10,835 nucleotides of DNA, taken from positions 1 to 10,835 of the forward strand of contig CAKQWR010000060.1 in the NCBI GenBank assembly GCA_934279105.1. The letters run 5' to 3'. Below are positions 1 to 7,150 of the stretch, one piece after another; the stretch's first letter is position 1; the number at the start of each line of letters is the position of its first letter. The stretch is from an uncultured Oribacterium sp. Lineage in GTDB: Bacteria > Bacillota > Clostridia > Lachnospirales > Lachnospiraceae. Below the pieces are notes generated by a model. It saw only the letters and a list, made by a program, of their open reading frames with translations. It was not told the origin of the DNA and made no database searches. Made by a program: the position numbers and the translations under genes.

Positions 1-2006
1 AGACTATCCAGAACGGATCCCATCTGGAGCTGGACGTGGCGAATACCGTCGCCGCAACGATGAAGGAGTGGGCACTGGAGCTCGGTGCGACACACTTTAC
101 CCACTGGTTCCAGCCGATGACCGGTCTGACGGCAGAGAAGCATGATAGCTTCATTTCCCCGACCGAGAATGGCGGTGTTATCATGGAGTTCTCTGGCAAG
201 GAGCTCGTGAAGGGCGAGCCGGATGCCTCCTCCTTCCCAAGCGGCGGTCTCCGTGCCACGTTCGAGGCACGTGGGTATACCGCATGGGACCCGAGTTCCC
301 CAGCTTTCATCAAGGACGGCACCCTGTATATTCCGACTGCATTCTGTTCTTACTCCGGCGAGTCTCTCGATAAGAAGACACCGCTGCTTCGCTCGATGGA
401 GGCATTGAGCGATTCTGCAACGAAGCTCCTTCACATTCTCGGCAAAGAGAAGGTCAGTCGCGTTGATACGACCGTCGGTTCTGAGCAGGAGTACTTCCTG
501 ATTGATAAGGATCTGTATACCGAGCGTGAGGACCTCATGCTCACCGGACGTACCCTGATCGGTGCTCCGGCACCGAAGGGCCAGGAGATGGAAGATCATT
601 ACTTCGGTGTTCTGAAGCCGAAGGTATCCGAGTTCATGCATGATCTCGATCAGGAGCTTTGGAAGCTTGGCGTTCCGGCGAAGACGAAGCATAACGAGGT
701 TGCACCGGCACAGCACGAGCTGGCACCTGTCTTTGAGACCGCGAATATCGCCGTCGATCACAACCAGCTCACGATGGAGATGATGAAGAAGGTAGCCGAC
801 AAGCATAACTACGCATGCCTCCTGCATGAGAAGCCATTCGAGGGCATCAACGGCTCCGGTAAGCACAACAACTGGTCCATGATTACCTCGGAGGGTGAGA
901 ACCTTCTGGATCCTGGTAAGACCCCGGGCAAGAACCTTCAGTTCCTTCTGTTCCTTATGGGCATCGTCAGTGCTGTGGATGATTATGCAGACCTGATGCG
1001 TGTATCCGTCGCAACGGCGGGCAATGATCACCGCCTCGGCGCAAATGAAGCACCACCAGCCATCGTTTCCATCTATGTAGGAGATGAGCTGGAGAAGGTT
1101 CTGGAGTCCATCGAGAACGGTGAGGATTTCACTTCCTCTGATTCGAAGCAGCTCGAGACCGGTGCACATGTTCTGCCACACTTCGTACAGGACAACACCG
1201 ACCGTAACCGTACCTCACCTTTCGCCTTCACCGGCAACAAGTTCGAGTTCCGTATGCCTGGTTCTTCACTTTCTGTCGCAGACCCGAACATCGTATTGAA
1301 CACGGCTGTAGCAGAGGCGCTGGACCAGATCAGTGCAAAGCTCGAAGGTGTCGATAAAAAGGATCTCGAGGAAGAGGCGATGAAGCTCGTGAAGAAGCTC
1401 CTCAAGAAGCATAGAAGAATCATCTTCAACGGCAACGGGTACACCGATGAGTGGGTTGCTGAAGCAGAAAAGAGAGGACATTATAATCTCAAGTCTCTTC
1501 CGGAAGCGATGCCACAGTTCAAGGCAAAGAAGAACAAGGAACTCTTTGAAAAGCACCATGTCTTCACCGAGCTCGAAATCGATTCTCGTTATGAAATCTA
1601 CCTTGAGAACTATTCGAAGACCATCCGCATCGAAGCACTCACTATGCTTGAGATGGTAAAGAAGGATTTCACCGACGGTCTGATGGCGTATGAGACGGCC
1701 TTGACGGATACGGCGATCCAGAAGAAGCAGGTACTCGAAGGTGCGAAGTGTACACTCGAAACCAGTATCCTGAAGAAGCTTGACGCAGCATCTGAAGCCA
1801 TCGGCCTCGCTGTAGAAAAGCTCGAGAAGGACCTTGCGGAGACCCAGAAGATTACGGATAGCCTCGCACTTGCGACCGCATATCATGACACCGTCCTCGC
1901 CGACATGGATGCTCTCCGTGCCCCAGTCGACGCTGCAGAAGAAATGATTCCGGAGACCTACCTCCCGTACCCGACCTACTCGAAGCTCCTGTTCTCACTT
2001 CGTTAA
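1..2006 (+). CDS. glnN: Glutamine synthetase type III (GSIII), 5'-truncated by window edge
   Basis: The enzyme makes L-glutamine from glutamate, ammonia and ATP in the cytoplasm, the first half of the GS-GOGAT cycle. The frame is open from base 3 to TAA at 2004-2006. The GTG at 36 is internal: in-frame codons continue to the left edge, and the GSIII motif GATHFTHWFQPMTG with AEKHDSF follows about 20 codons later, whereas GSIII proteins usually carry further N-terminal sequence and total about 700 residues. About 667 residues are visible. GSIII hallmarks are SEQEYF (480-497, a metal/substrate glutamate region), KHNEVAPAQHE, NGSGKHNNWSM (849-881, nucleotide-binding region), NDHRLGANEAPP and NRTSPFAFTGNKFEFR. 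The C-terminus ends in the family-typical PYPTYSKLLF, so the 3' end is complete. gltB starts 282 bp downstream, which fits paired function. The family is clear; the true start lies outside the window. Confidence 0.96.
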   Translation, partial: TIQNGSHLELDVANTVAATMKEWALELGATHFTHWFQPMTGLTAEKHDSFISPTENGGVIMEFSGKELVKGEPDASSFPSGGLRATFEARGYTAWDPSSPAFIKDGTLYIPTAFCSYSGESLDKKTPLLRSMEALSDSATKLLHILGKEKVSRVDTTVGSEQEYFLIDKDLYTEREDLMLTGRTLIGAPAPKGQEMEDHYFGVLKPKVSEFMHDLDQELWKLGVPAKTKHNEVAPAQHELAPVFETANIAVDHNQLTMEMMKKVADKHNYACLLHEKPFEGINGSGKHNNWSMITSEGENLLDPGKTPGKNLQFLLFLMGIVSAVDDYADLMRVSVATAGNDHRLGANEAPPAIVSIYVGDELEKVLESIENGEDFTSSDSKQLETGAHVLPHFVQDNTDRNRTSPFAFTGNKFEFRMPGSSLSVADPNIVLNTAVAEALDQISAKLEGVDKKDLEEEAMKLVKKLLKKHRRIIFNGNGYTDEWVAEAEKRGHYNLKSLPEAMPQFKAKKNKELFEKHHVFTELEIDSRYEIYLENYSKTIRIEALTMLEMVKKDFTDGLMAYETALTDTAIQKKQVLEGAKCTLETSILKKLDAASEAIGLAVEKLEKDLAETQKITDSLALATAYHDTVLADMDALRAPVDAAEEMIPETYLPYPTYSKLLFSLR

Positions 2007-2011
2007 TCTAC

Positions 2012-2067
2012 ATGGGTGACCCCATTGCTTCTATCACTTCCCGGAAGTTTATGGGGTCTGACCCCAT
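2012..2067. repeat. Pair of GGGG/CCCC palindromes (REP-like)
   Basis: Two related palindromes lie just after the glnN stop: ATGGGTGACCCCAT (2012-2025) and the perfect ATGGGGTCTGACCCCAT (2051-2067). Both are followed by T after CCCCAT, and they are separated by 25 bp. The first looks like a shortened version of the second. GGGGTC-N-GACCCC palindromes are the kind of sequence seen in REP-type extragenic repeats, but assigning this pair to such a family is inference and needs a genome-wide count. Confidence 0.5.
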
Positions 2068-2076
2068 TAAATTTTT
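2051..2076 (+). terminator. Candidate rho-independent terminator of glnN
   Basis: The perfect palindrome at 2051-2067 can form a G/C-rich stem (ATGGGG with CCCCAT, five-base loop) and is followed by TAA and then five T's at 2072-2076. It sits 44 bp after the glnN stop, the expected place for a terminator. The T-run starts four bases after the stem, which is not ideal, and the same sequence could simply be an extragenic palindromic repeat. If it terminates, gltB needs its own promoter; no convincing -35/-10 pair is visible between here and gltB. Confidence 0.4.
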
Positions 2077-2092
2077 CTAAAGAAAATCTATC

Positions 2093-2269
2093 GGTAGAAG
2101 AAATCGGAGCAGGGAGGGGACATAATTGCGCATTCAAAGAACAGGTTCCAGCGCTGTGTACGCGACGAACGGTCAGAACTTGTTCTGACAAGGGCGTCAC
2201 GAACACAGCACTGGGTTCTGTACTTTGAACTAAGTGAGCTGTCCCCTCTCTGTCCGATTTCTTCGTACC
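2093..2269. repeat. ~177-bp imperfect inverted repeat (MITE/REP-like hairpin element)
   Basis: The left arm (2093-2179) and right arm (2182-2269) are near reverse complements around a TT centre at 2180-2181. Aligned by hand, about 64 of roughly 90 positions pair. Perfect blocks are the 12-bp GAAGAAATCGGA outer block, GAGGGGACA with TGTCCCCTC, TTCAAAG, GCTGTGT and the 8-bp tip GTCAGAAC/GTTCTGAC. One internal loop of about 10 nt lies at 2122-2132. No coding capacity is apparent. The element ends about 10 bp before the gltB ribosome site, so a transcript from upstream would carry it as a long leader hairpin. Size, matching ends and lack of an ORF fit a miniature inverted-repeat element, but no clear target-site duplication was found. 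Confidence 0.7.
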
Positions 2270-2279
2270 AAAAATTAGT

Positions 2280-2283
2280 GGAG
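2280..2283 (+). promoter_or_regulatory. gltB ribosome-binding site
   Basis: GGAG lies five bases before ATG 2289 and supports that start. It follows directly after the long inverted repeat, so folding of that element may affect access to it; this last point is inference. Confidence 0.65.
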
Positions 2284-2288
2284 TATAT

Positions 2289-5200
2289 ATGAATACTTAT
2301 CAAAATCAGAACACCTTTACTGTGCCAGAGCAGTACAGGGGACATAATACACTCTGGCGTCCCCAGTCCATCGAGGACATGAATGAACTCACCCAGGATG
2401 CCTGCGGTATCGGCAGTGTCGTAAACATCGACGGCCATCAGGATACACAGGTTCTGGACGATGCACTGCATATCGTGGAAAAGCTCGAACACCGCGCCGG
2501 CAAGGACGCAAGCGGTAAGGTTGGTGATGGTGTCGGTATCCTTCTGCAGATTAGTCACCGCTTCTTTAAGAAGGTGGCGCTGCAGCAGGGAATCCAGCTT
2601 CGTGACGAGCGCGACTATGGTGTCGGCATGTTTTTCTTTCCGGAGGATCAGCTGAAGCGAACCTTCGCGAAGCGCATGTTCGAGGTGATCACCGAGAAAA
2701 ACGGACTTCGCTTTCTCGGCTGGCGCGAGGTGCCGGTACATCCGGAGATTCTCGGCCAGGTAGCGGTCGACTGCATGCCGCATATCCTGCAGTGCTTCAT
2801 CGAGCGTCCACAGGACGCAGAGAGAGGAATTGATTTTGATCGGCGTTTATATGTACTTCGCCGTGAGTTCGAGCAGTCCTCAGAGGATACCTATATCTGT
2901 TCTCTGAGCTCCCGGACCATCGTATATAAGGGTATGTTTCTCGTTAAGCAGCTCCGTGCCTTCTATGATGACCTGCGTGATCCGGACTACCGGACAGCCA
3001 TCGCCATCGTGCATTCCCGTTTCTCGACGAACACCACACCGAGCTGGGATCGTGCGCATCCATATCGTATGATCGCTCACAATGGTGAGATCAACACCAT
3101 CCGTGGAAACATTGATCGAATGCTGGCCCGCGAGGAAACCATGTCGAGCCCGTTGCTTGAGAAGGACGTGGAGAAGATCTTCCCGGTTGTGGAGCGTAGT
3201 GGATCGGATTCCGCAATGCTCGACAATACCCTCGAGTTTCTTTATATGAACGGCATCGATCTGCCGCTTGCGATGATGATGACCATCCCGGAGCCTTGGA
3301 AGCACAACCGCTTCATGGACCAGAACAAGAAGGATTTTTATCATTATTACGCGACCATGATGGAACCGTGGGATGGACCGGCGGCGATCCTGTTTTCCGA
3401 TGGTGATGTGGTTGGTGCGACCCTCGACCGTAACGGCCTTCGTCCGTCTCGTTACTACATCACGGACGACAACCGTCTGATTCTGTCATCCGAGGTCGGC
3501 GTCCTCGACATTGATCCGAAGCACATCGTGCAGAAGTCCAGACTTCAGCCGGGGCGTATGCTGCTTGTCGACACGAAGGCACAGCGCATCATCGCGGACG
3601 AGGAGTGCAAGGAGGCCTATGCGGCGCGCGAGCCGTATGGTGAGTGGCTCGATCGAAACCTTCTTCATATCGAGGACCTGAAGATTCCGAACCGGAAGAT
3701 TCCGACGCATACGCAGGAGATGCGTGACCGTCTCTATAAGGTTTTTGGGTACAGCTACGAGGACGTGAAGTCTGTGATTCTGCCGATGGCGCAGAACGGC
3801 ATCGAGCAGACGGCATCGATGGGTCATGATATTCCGCTCGCCGTGCTCAGCAAGCAGCACCAGCTTTTGTTTAACTACTTCAAGCAGCTGTTCGCACAGG
3901 TTACGAATCCGCCGATCGACTCACTCCGTGAGAAGATTGTCACCGATACAACGGTATACATCGGCTCTGATGGTAATCTGCTGCAGGATCAGGCTGACAA
4001 CTGCCGTGTGCTTGAGGTGGAGAACCCGATCCTCACGGGCGTTGAACTCATGAAAATCAAGGATCTCGATCAGCCGGGCTTCCGGACCGAGGTGATCTCG
4101 CTTCTCTACTATAAGAACACATCCCTCGAGAAGGCGCTTGAGCAGCTCAATATTTCAGTCGATCGTGCATACCAGCGCGGTTACAACATCATTATCCTGA
4201 GTGATCGTGGGGTCGATGAAAACCATGTGCCGATTCCATCCCTGCTTGCTGTAAGCTCCGTAGAGCAGCACCTCGTACAGACGAAGAAGCGGACGGCGGT
4301 TTCTCTGATCCTCGAGTCGGCTGAACCACGTGATGTACATCAGTTTGCAACCATCCTCGGCTTCGGTGCCCGTGCGATCAATCCGTACCTCGCCCATGAG
4401 TGCATCGCCGAGATGATCGACATCGGTATCCTCGACAAGGACTACCATACCGCCATCGAGGACTATAACAAGGCGGTTCTGAATGGCATCGTAAAGATTG
4501 CGGCGAAGATGGGTATTTCGACGATTCAGTCCTACCAGTCGGCGAAAATCTTTGAGGCCATCGGTCTCAGCAAGGAGCTGGTGGAAAAGTACTTCACCGG
4601 TACCGTGTCGAGGGTTGGAGGTATCGGCATCCAGGATATCGCCGACGGCGTAACCTGGCGGCATGACCATGCGTTTGATCCGATGGGATTAAGCCTTGAT
4701 ACCGCACTGGATTCTGTTGGATTCCATCAGCTTCGTTCGGGTCGGGGCGCCGAGGATCATCTCTATGATCCGGAGACGATCATTACACTTCAGCGCTCGG
4801 TTCGGAGTGATGAGGGCGATTATAAGAAATTTAAGGAGTACACGGCGCGCATCGATGACGAGCGTCGGCCGCATACACTGCGTGGACTTCTGAAGTTTGC
4901 GCCGAAGAATCAGCCGGTGCCGATCGAGGAGGTCGAGCCGGTATCGTCCATCGTGAAGCGTTTCAAGACCGGTGCGATGTCCTATGGTTCGATTTCGCAG
5001 GAAGCGCATGAGGCGATGGCCATCGCGATGAACCGCCTCGGCGGCAAGTCCAACACCGGTGAGGGTGGTGAGCACCCGGATCGTTTCGGCACCGAGCGGA
5101 ATTCCGCCATCAAGCAGGTTGCGTCCGGTCGTTTCGGTGTGACCAGTGCGTACCTCAACTCTGCGGTCGAGATTCAGATCAAGATGGCGCAGGGCGCGAA

Positions 5201-6908
5201 GCCGGGTGAGGGCGGACATCTGCCGGGGAAGAAGGTCTATCCGTGGATCGCGAAGACCCGTTTTTCGACCCCGGGTGTGTCCCTCATTTCCCCGCCACCT
5301 CACCACGATATCTACAGTATCGAGGACCTGGCGCAGCTGATTTATGATCTGAAAAACGCGAATCGTCGTGCAGCCATCGCGGTAAAGCTGGTTTCGGAAA
5401 ACGGTGTCGGAACCATCGCCAGTGGTGTTGCGAAGGCCGGTGCTCAGGTTATCCTCGTGTCCGGCTATGATGGTGGTACCGGTGCAGCACCGATGACCTC
5501 GATTCATCATGCAGGACTTCCATGGGAGCTCGGCATCACCGAAGCCCACCATGCACTGATTGAAAACGGCCTTCGTAATCGCGTAAAGCTTGAGACCGAT
5601 GGTAAGCTGATGACCGGACGTGATGTCGTCATCGCCGCTCTGCTTGGCGCAGAAGAATATGGCTTCGCTACCACTGCGCTCGTCTGCCTCGGCTGCATGA
5701 TGATGCGTGTCTGCAACAAGGACACCTGCCCGTTCGGTGTTGCCACACAGAACGATGTGCTCCGCAAGCGCTTCACCGGTAAGCCGGAGTATGTTATGAA
5801 TTTCATGCGCTTCATCGCACAGGAGATGCGGGAGTACATGGCAACGCTTGGCTTCCGTACGGTGGATGAGATGATCGGTCGTACGGACTGTCTGACGGTC
5901 AATGCTTCGGCCGCGCATGTCACCACGCGCTCGGCAGAGGTGGATCTCTCTGCGATTCTGGATCCGCGCTATGCGGGTATCCCGGAGTCGGAGCGTCACT
6001 TCGATCCGAAGCAAGTGTATGATTTCCATCTCGAGAAGACCCTCGATGAGTCGGTACTGCTGAAGAAATTTGCATCGTCCATCGCAAGCGGACAGCATCA
6101 TGAGGAGAAGGTGGAGGTGTCCAGTACGAACCGGACCTTCGGCACCATCCTCGGTTCGGAAATCACCGATCATTTCGGTATGACGCCAGAGGGCGATACG
6201 CTTCCGGATGATACCTTCGTGGTGGAGGCATATGGTGGCGGCGGTCAGTCGTTCGGTGCCTTTATTCCGAAGGGACTCACGATTCGTCTCCATGGTGATG
6301 CCAACGATGGTTTCGGTAAAGGCCTCAGTGGCGGCAAGCTCGTCGTTGTTCCACCGGAGGGAAGTCCGTTCCGTGCAAGTGAAAATATCATCGTCGGAAA
6401 TGTGGCCCTCTATGGTGCGACGGCTGGTACGTGCTATGTAAGTGGCATCGCCGGTGAACGTTTCTGCGTTCGTAATTCCGGTGCGACGGCGGTAGCAGAG
6501 GGCTGTGGTGATCATGGCCTCGAATACATGACCGGTGGACGTGCCGTCATCCTCGGACCGACCGGTAAGAACTTCGCAGCCGGTATGTCCGGTGGTATCG
6601 CCTACGTCCTCGATATGGATCACTCACTCTATTTAAAGCTCAACAAGGACATGGTGTCTCTTCTGGAGGTGACGGAGAAGTATGACATCCAGGAGCTGAA
6701 GGATATCCTTGCGGATTATGTGAAGGAAACGAAGTCAGAGCTCGGTACGGAGATTCTCCGGAACTTCGACATGTTCCTTCCGAGCTTCAAGAAAATCGTG
6801 CCGAACGACTATCAGAAGGTACTGACCGCTGTCAGCCACTTCGAAGAGCAGGGCATCTCCCATGAAAATGCGGAGCTGGAAGCATTTAAGTCTTTGTTTG
6901 CAGTGTAG
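2289..6908 (+). CDS. gltB: Glutamate synthase (NADPH) large subunit GltB
   Basis: GltB releases ammonia from glutamine, channels it to the FMN site and forms glutamate from 2-oxoglutarate, with electrons from GltD. It has 1539 residues, normal for the bacterial alpha subunit. In order: a propeptide of about 38 residues before the nucleophile Cys39 (DACGIG); a class II amidotransferase domain to about residue 430, with SRFSTNT and HNGEINT (264-270); a central domain at about 470-770; an FMN/synthase domain at about 820-1190, with GAMSYGSIS from residue 895 and GKSNTGEGGE; Cys1136, Cys1142 and Cys1147 in the C-X5-C-X4-C pattern of the 3Fe-4S cluster; and the glycine-rich GXGXG helix domain at about 1270-1500. 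The start is supported by GGAG at 2280-2283. The final codons GCA GTG TAG form the first bases of the tandem hairpin repeat downstream. gltD follows after 242 bp, an unusually wide gap for this pair. Confidence 0.98.
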   Translation: MNTYQNQNTFTVPEQYRGHNTLWRPQSIEDMNELTQDACGIGSVVNIDGHQDTQVLDDALHIVEKLEHRAGKDASGKVGDGVGILLQISHRFFKKVALQQGIQLRDERDYGVGMFFFPEDQLKRTFAKRMFEVITEKNGLRFLGWREVPVHPEILGQVAVDCMPHILQCFIERPQDAERGIDFDRRLYVLRREFEQSSEDTYICSLSSRTIVYKGMFLVKQLRAFYDDLRDPDYRTAIAIVHSRFSTNTTPSWDRAHPYRMIAHNGEINTIRGNIDRMLAREETMSSPLLEKDVEKIFPVVERSGSDSAMLDNTLEFLYMNGIDLPLAMMMTIPEPWKHNRFMDQNKKDFYHYYATMMEPWDGPAAILFSDGDVVGATLDRNGLRPSRYYITDDNRLILSSEVGVLDIDPKHIVQKSRLQPGRMLLVDTKAQRIIADEECKEAYAAREPYGEWLDRNLLHIEDLKIPNRKIPTHTQEMRDRLYKVFGYSYEDVKSVILPMAQNGIEQTASMGHDIPLAVLSKQHQLLFNYFKQLFAQVTNPPIDSLREKIVTDTTVYIGSDGNLLQDQADNCRVLEVENPILTGVELMKIKDLDQPGFRTEVISLLYYKNTSLEKALEQLNISVDRAYQRGYNIIILSDRGVDENHVPIPSLLAVSSVEQHLVQTKKRTAVSLILESAEPRDVHQFATILGFGARAINPYLAHECIAEMIDIGILDKDYHTAIEDYNKAVLNGIVKIAAKMGISTIQSYQSAKIFEAIGLSKELVEKYFTGTVSRVGGIGIQDIADGVTWRHDHAFDPMGLSLDTALDSVGFHQLRSGRGAEDHLYDPETIITLQRSVRSDEGDYKKFKEYTARIDDERRPHTLRGLLKFAPKNQPVPIEEVEPVSSIVKRFKTGAMSYGSISQEAHEAMAIAMNRLGGKSNTGEGGEHPDRFGTERNSAIKQVASGRFGVTSAYLNSAVEIQIKMAQGAKPGEGGHLPGKKVYPWIAKTRFSTPGVSLISPPPHHDIYSIEDLAQLIYDLKNANRRAAIAVKLVSENGVGTIASGVAKAGAQVILVSGYDGGTGAAPMTSIHHAGLPWELGITEAHHALIENGLRNRVKLETDGKLMTGRDVVIAALLGAEEYGFATTALVCLGCMMMRVCNKDTCPFGVATQNDVLRKRFTGKPEYVMNFMRFIAQEMREYMATLGFRTVDEMIGRTDCLTVNASAAHVTTRSAEVDLSAILDPRYAGIPESERHFDPKQVYDFHLEKTLDESVLLKKFASSIASGQHHEEKVEVSSTNRTFGTILGSEITDHFGMTPEGDTLPDDTFVVEAYGGGGQSFGAFIPKGLTIRLHGDANDGFGKGLSGGKLVVVPPEGSPFRASENIIVGNVALYGATAGTCYVSGIAGERFCVRNSGATAVAEGCGDHGLEYMTGGRAVILGPTGKNFAAGMSGGIAYVLDMDHSLYLKLNKDMVSLLEVTEKYDIQELKDILADYVKETKSELGTEILRNFDMFLPSFKKIVPNDYQKVLTAVSHFEEQGISHENAELEAFKSLFAV

Positions 6909-7002
6909 GAGTTTGCATCAGGCAAACTCCGGAACGATATCCAGCAGAGCTATGCTCTGCTCCCAAAGGGCTAAAGTCGGGCATCGATAGCCCGACTTTA
7001 GG
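6900..7002 (+). repeat. Three-hairpin element, unit A (first of two tandem 103-bp units)
   Basis: Unit A starts inside the last codons of gltB. Hairpin 1 is 6908-6930 (9 bp, GGAGTTTGC/GCAAACTCC, loop ATCAG); its first base is the G of the TAG stop. A linker GGAACGATATCC follows. Hairpin 2 is 6943-6961 (8 bp, AGCAGAGC/GCTCTGCT, loop TAT). CCCAAAGGG (6962-6970) comes next. Hairpin 3 is 6971-7001 (12 bp, CTAAAGTCGGGC/GCCCGACTTTAG, loop ATCGATA). All stems are perfect. No T-run follows any stem, so they do not look like ordinary terminators. The element may act in RNA processing, stability or coupling between gltB and gltD, or be a dispersed hairpin repeat; function is not known. Confidence 0.85.
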
Positions 7003-7106
7003 GCAGTGTAGGAGTCTGCATAAAGCAGACTCCGGAACGAACATCCCACAGAACTTGTTCTGTGCCCGAAGGGCTGAGCTTGAGCCTTACAAGCTCAAGC
7101 TCAGGG
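7003..7106 (+). repeat. Three-hairpin element, unit B (second tandem unit)
   Basis: Unit B repeats unit A at a 103-bp offset, beginning with the same GCAGTGTAGGAGT (7003-7015). Hairpin 1 is 7011-7033 (GGAGTCTGC/GCAGACTCC, loop ATAAA). Hairpin 2 is 7047-7064 (CACAGAAC/GTTCTGTG, TT centre). CCCGAAGGG is 7065-7073. Hairpin 3 is 7074-7104 (CTGAGCTTGAGC/GCTCAAGCTCAG, loop CTTACAA). Compared with unit A, the stems differ at 1, 3 and 5 base pairs in hairpins 1, 2 and 3, and both sides change together every time. The linkers (CCGGAACGA, ATCC, CCC-N-AAGGGCT) are conserved, while the loops have diverged. Confidence 0.85.
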
Positions 7107-7109
7107 CCA

Positions 7110-7116
7110 GTTCCGG
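7110..7116 (+). promoter_or_regulatory. Candidate long-range pairing segment GTTCCGG before gltD
   Basis: GTTCCGG is the exact reverse complement of the conserved linker CCGGAAC, which occurs in unit A (6929-6935) and unit B (7032-7038). Pairing with unit B would enclose its hairpins 2 and 3 in a multi-branched fold, and pairing with unit A would enclose all of unit B. The two linkers would compete for this segment, and two bases of each linker also belong to hairpin 1. A seven-base match could be chance; its position right after the repeat is what makes it notable. Confidence 0.4.
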
Positions 7117-7138
7117 GTTTGTAAAATATAGAGATAGA

Positions 7139-7143
7139 GGGAG
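7139..7143 (+). promoter_or_regulatory. gltD ribosome-binding site
   Basis: GGGAG lies seven bases before ATG 7151, within AGAGGGAG and followed by a T-run. It fixes the gltD start at 7151 and rules out the in-frame TTG at 7055, which falls inside hairpin 2 of repeat unit B. Confidence 0.75.
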
Positions 7144-7150
7144 TTTTTTC

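Noticed and set aside
36..38. GTG 36 as the start of glnN
   Set aside because: The frame is open to the left edge with plausible GSIII sequence, and no ribosome site precedes the GTG.
2337..2348. AGGGGACATAAT in gltB matching 2115-2126 in the hairpin element, suggesting the element reached into the gene
   Set aside because: A 12-nt match is expected a few times by chance in a window of this size, and no inverted-repeat partner or further similarity surrounds it.
2088..2783. 231-codon minus-strand frame spanning the long hairpin and the start of gltB
   Set aside because: It overlaps conserved GltB sequence and a non-coding inverted repeat, and has no recognisable product.
4689..6623. 644-codon open frame on the minus strand inside gltB
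   Set aside because: It lies wholly antisense to the well-conserved FMN and GXGXG domains of gltB. Its length follows from GC-rich codon bias, and the protein is rich in Arg, Thr and His with no recognisable domain.
6971..7001. Hairpin 3 of unit A (and of unit B) as a rho-independent terminator
   Set aside because: The stem is strong but is followed by GGCAGTG, or by GGCCAGT in unit B, with no T-run.
7055..7150. Longer gltD starting at TTG 7055
   Set aside because: The extension would translate hairpin repeat unit B. ATG 7151 has a proper ribosome site and gives the usual GltD N-terminus.
6909..7150. CRISPR array, because of regularly spaced repeats
   Set aside because: There are only two 103-bp units, each dominated by internal hairpins that vary in sequence. 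There is no constant repeat with unique spacers and no cas gene.
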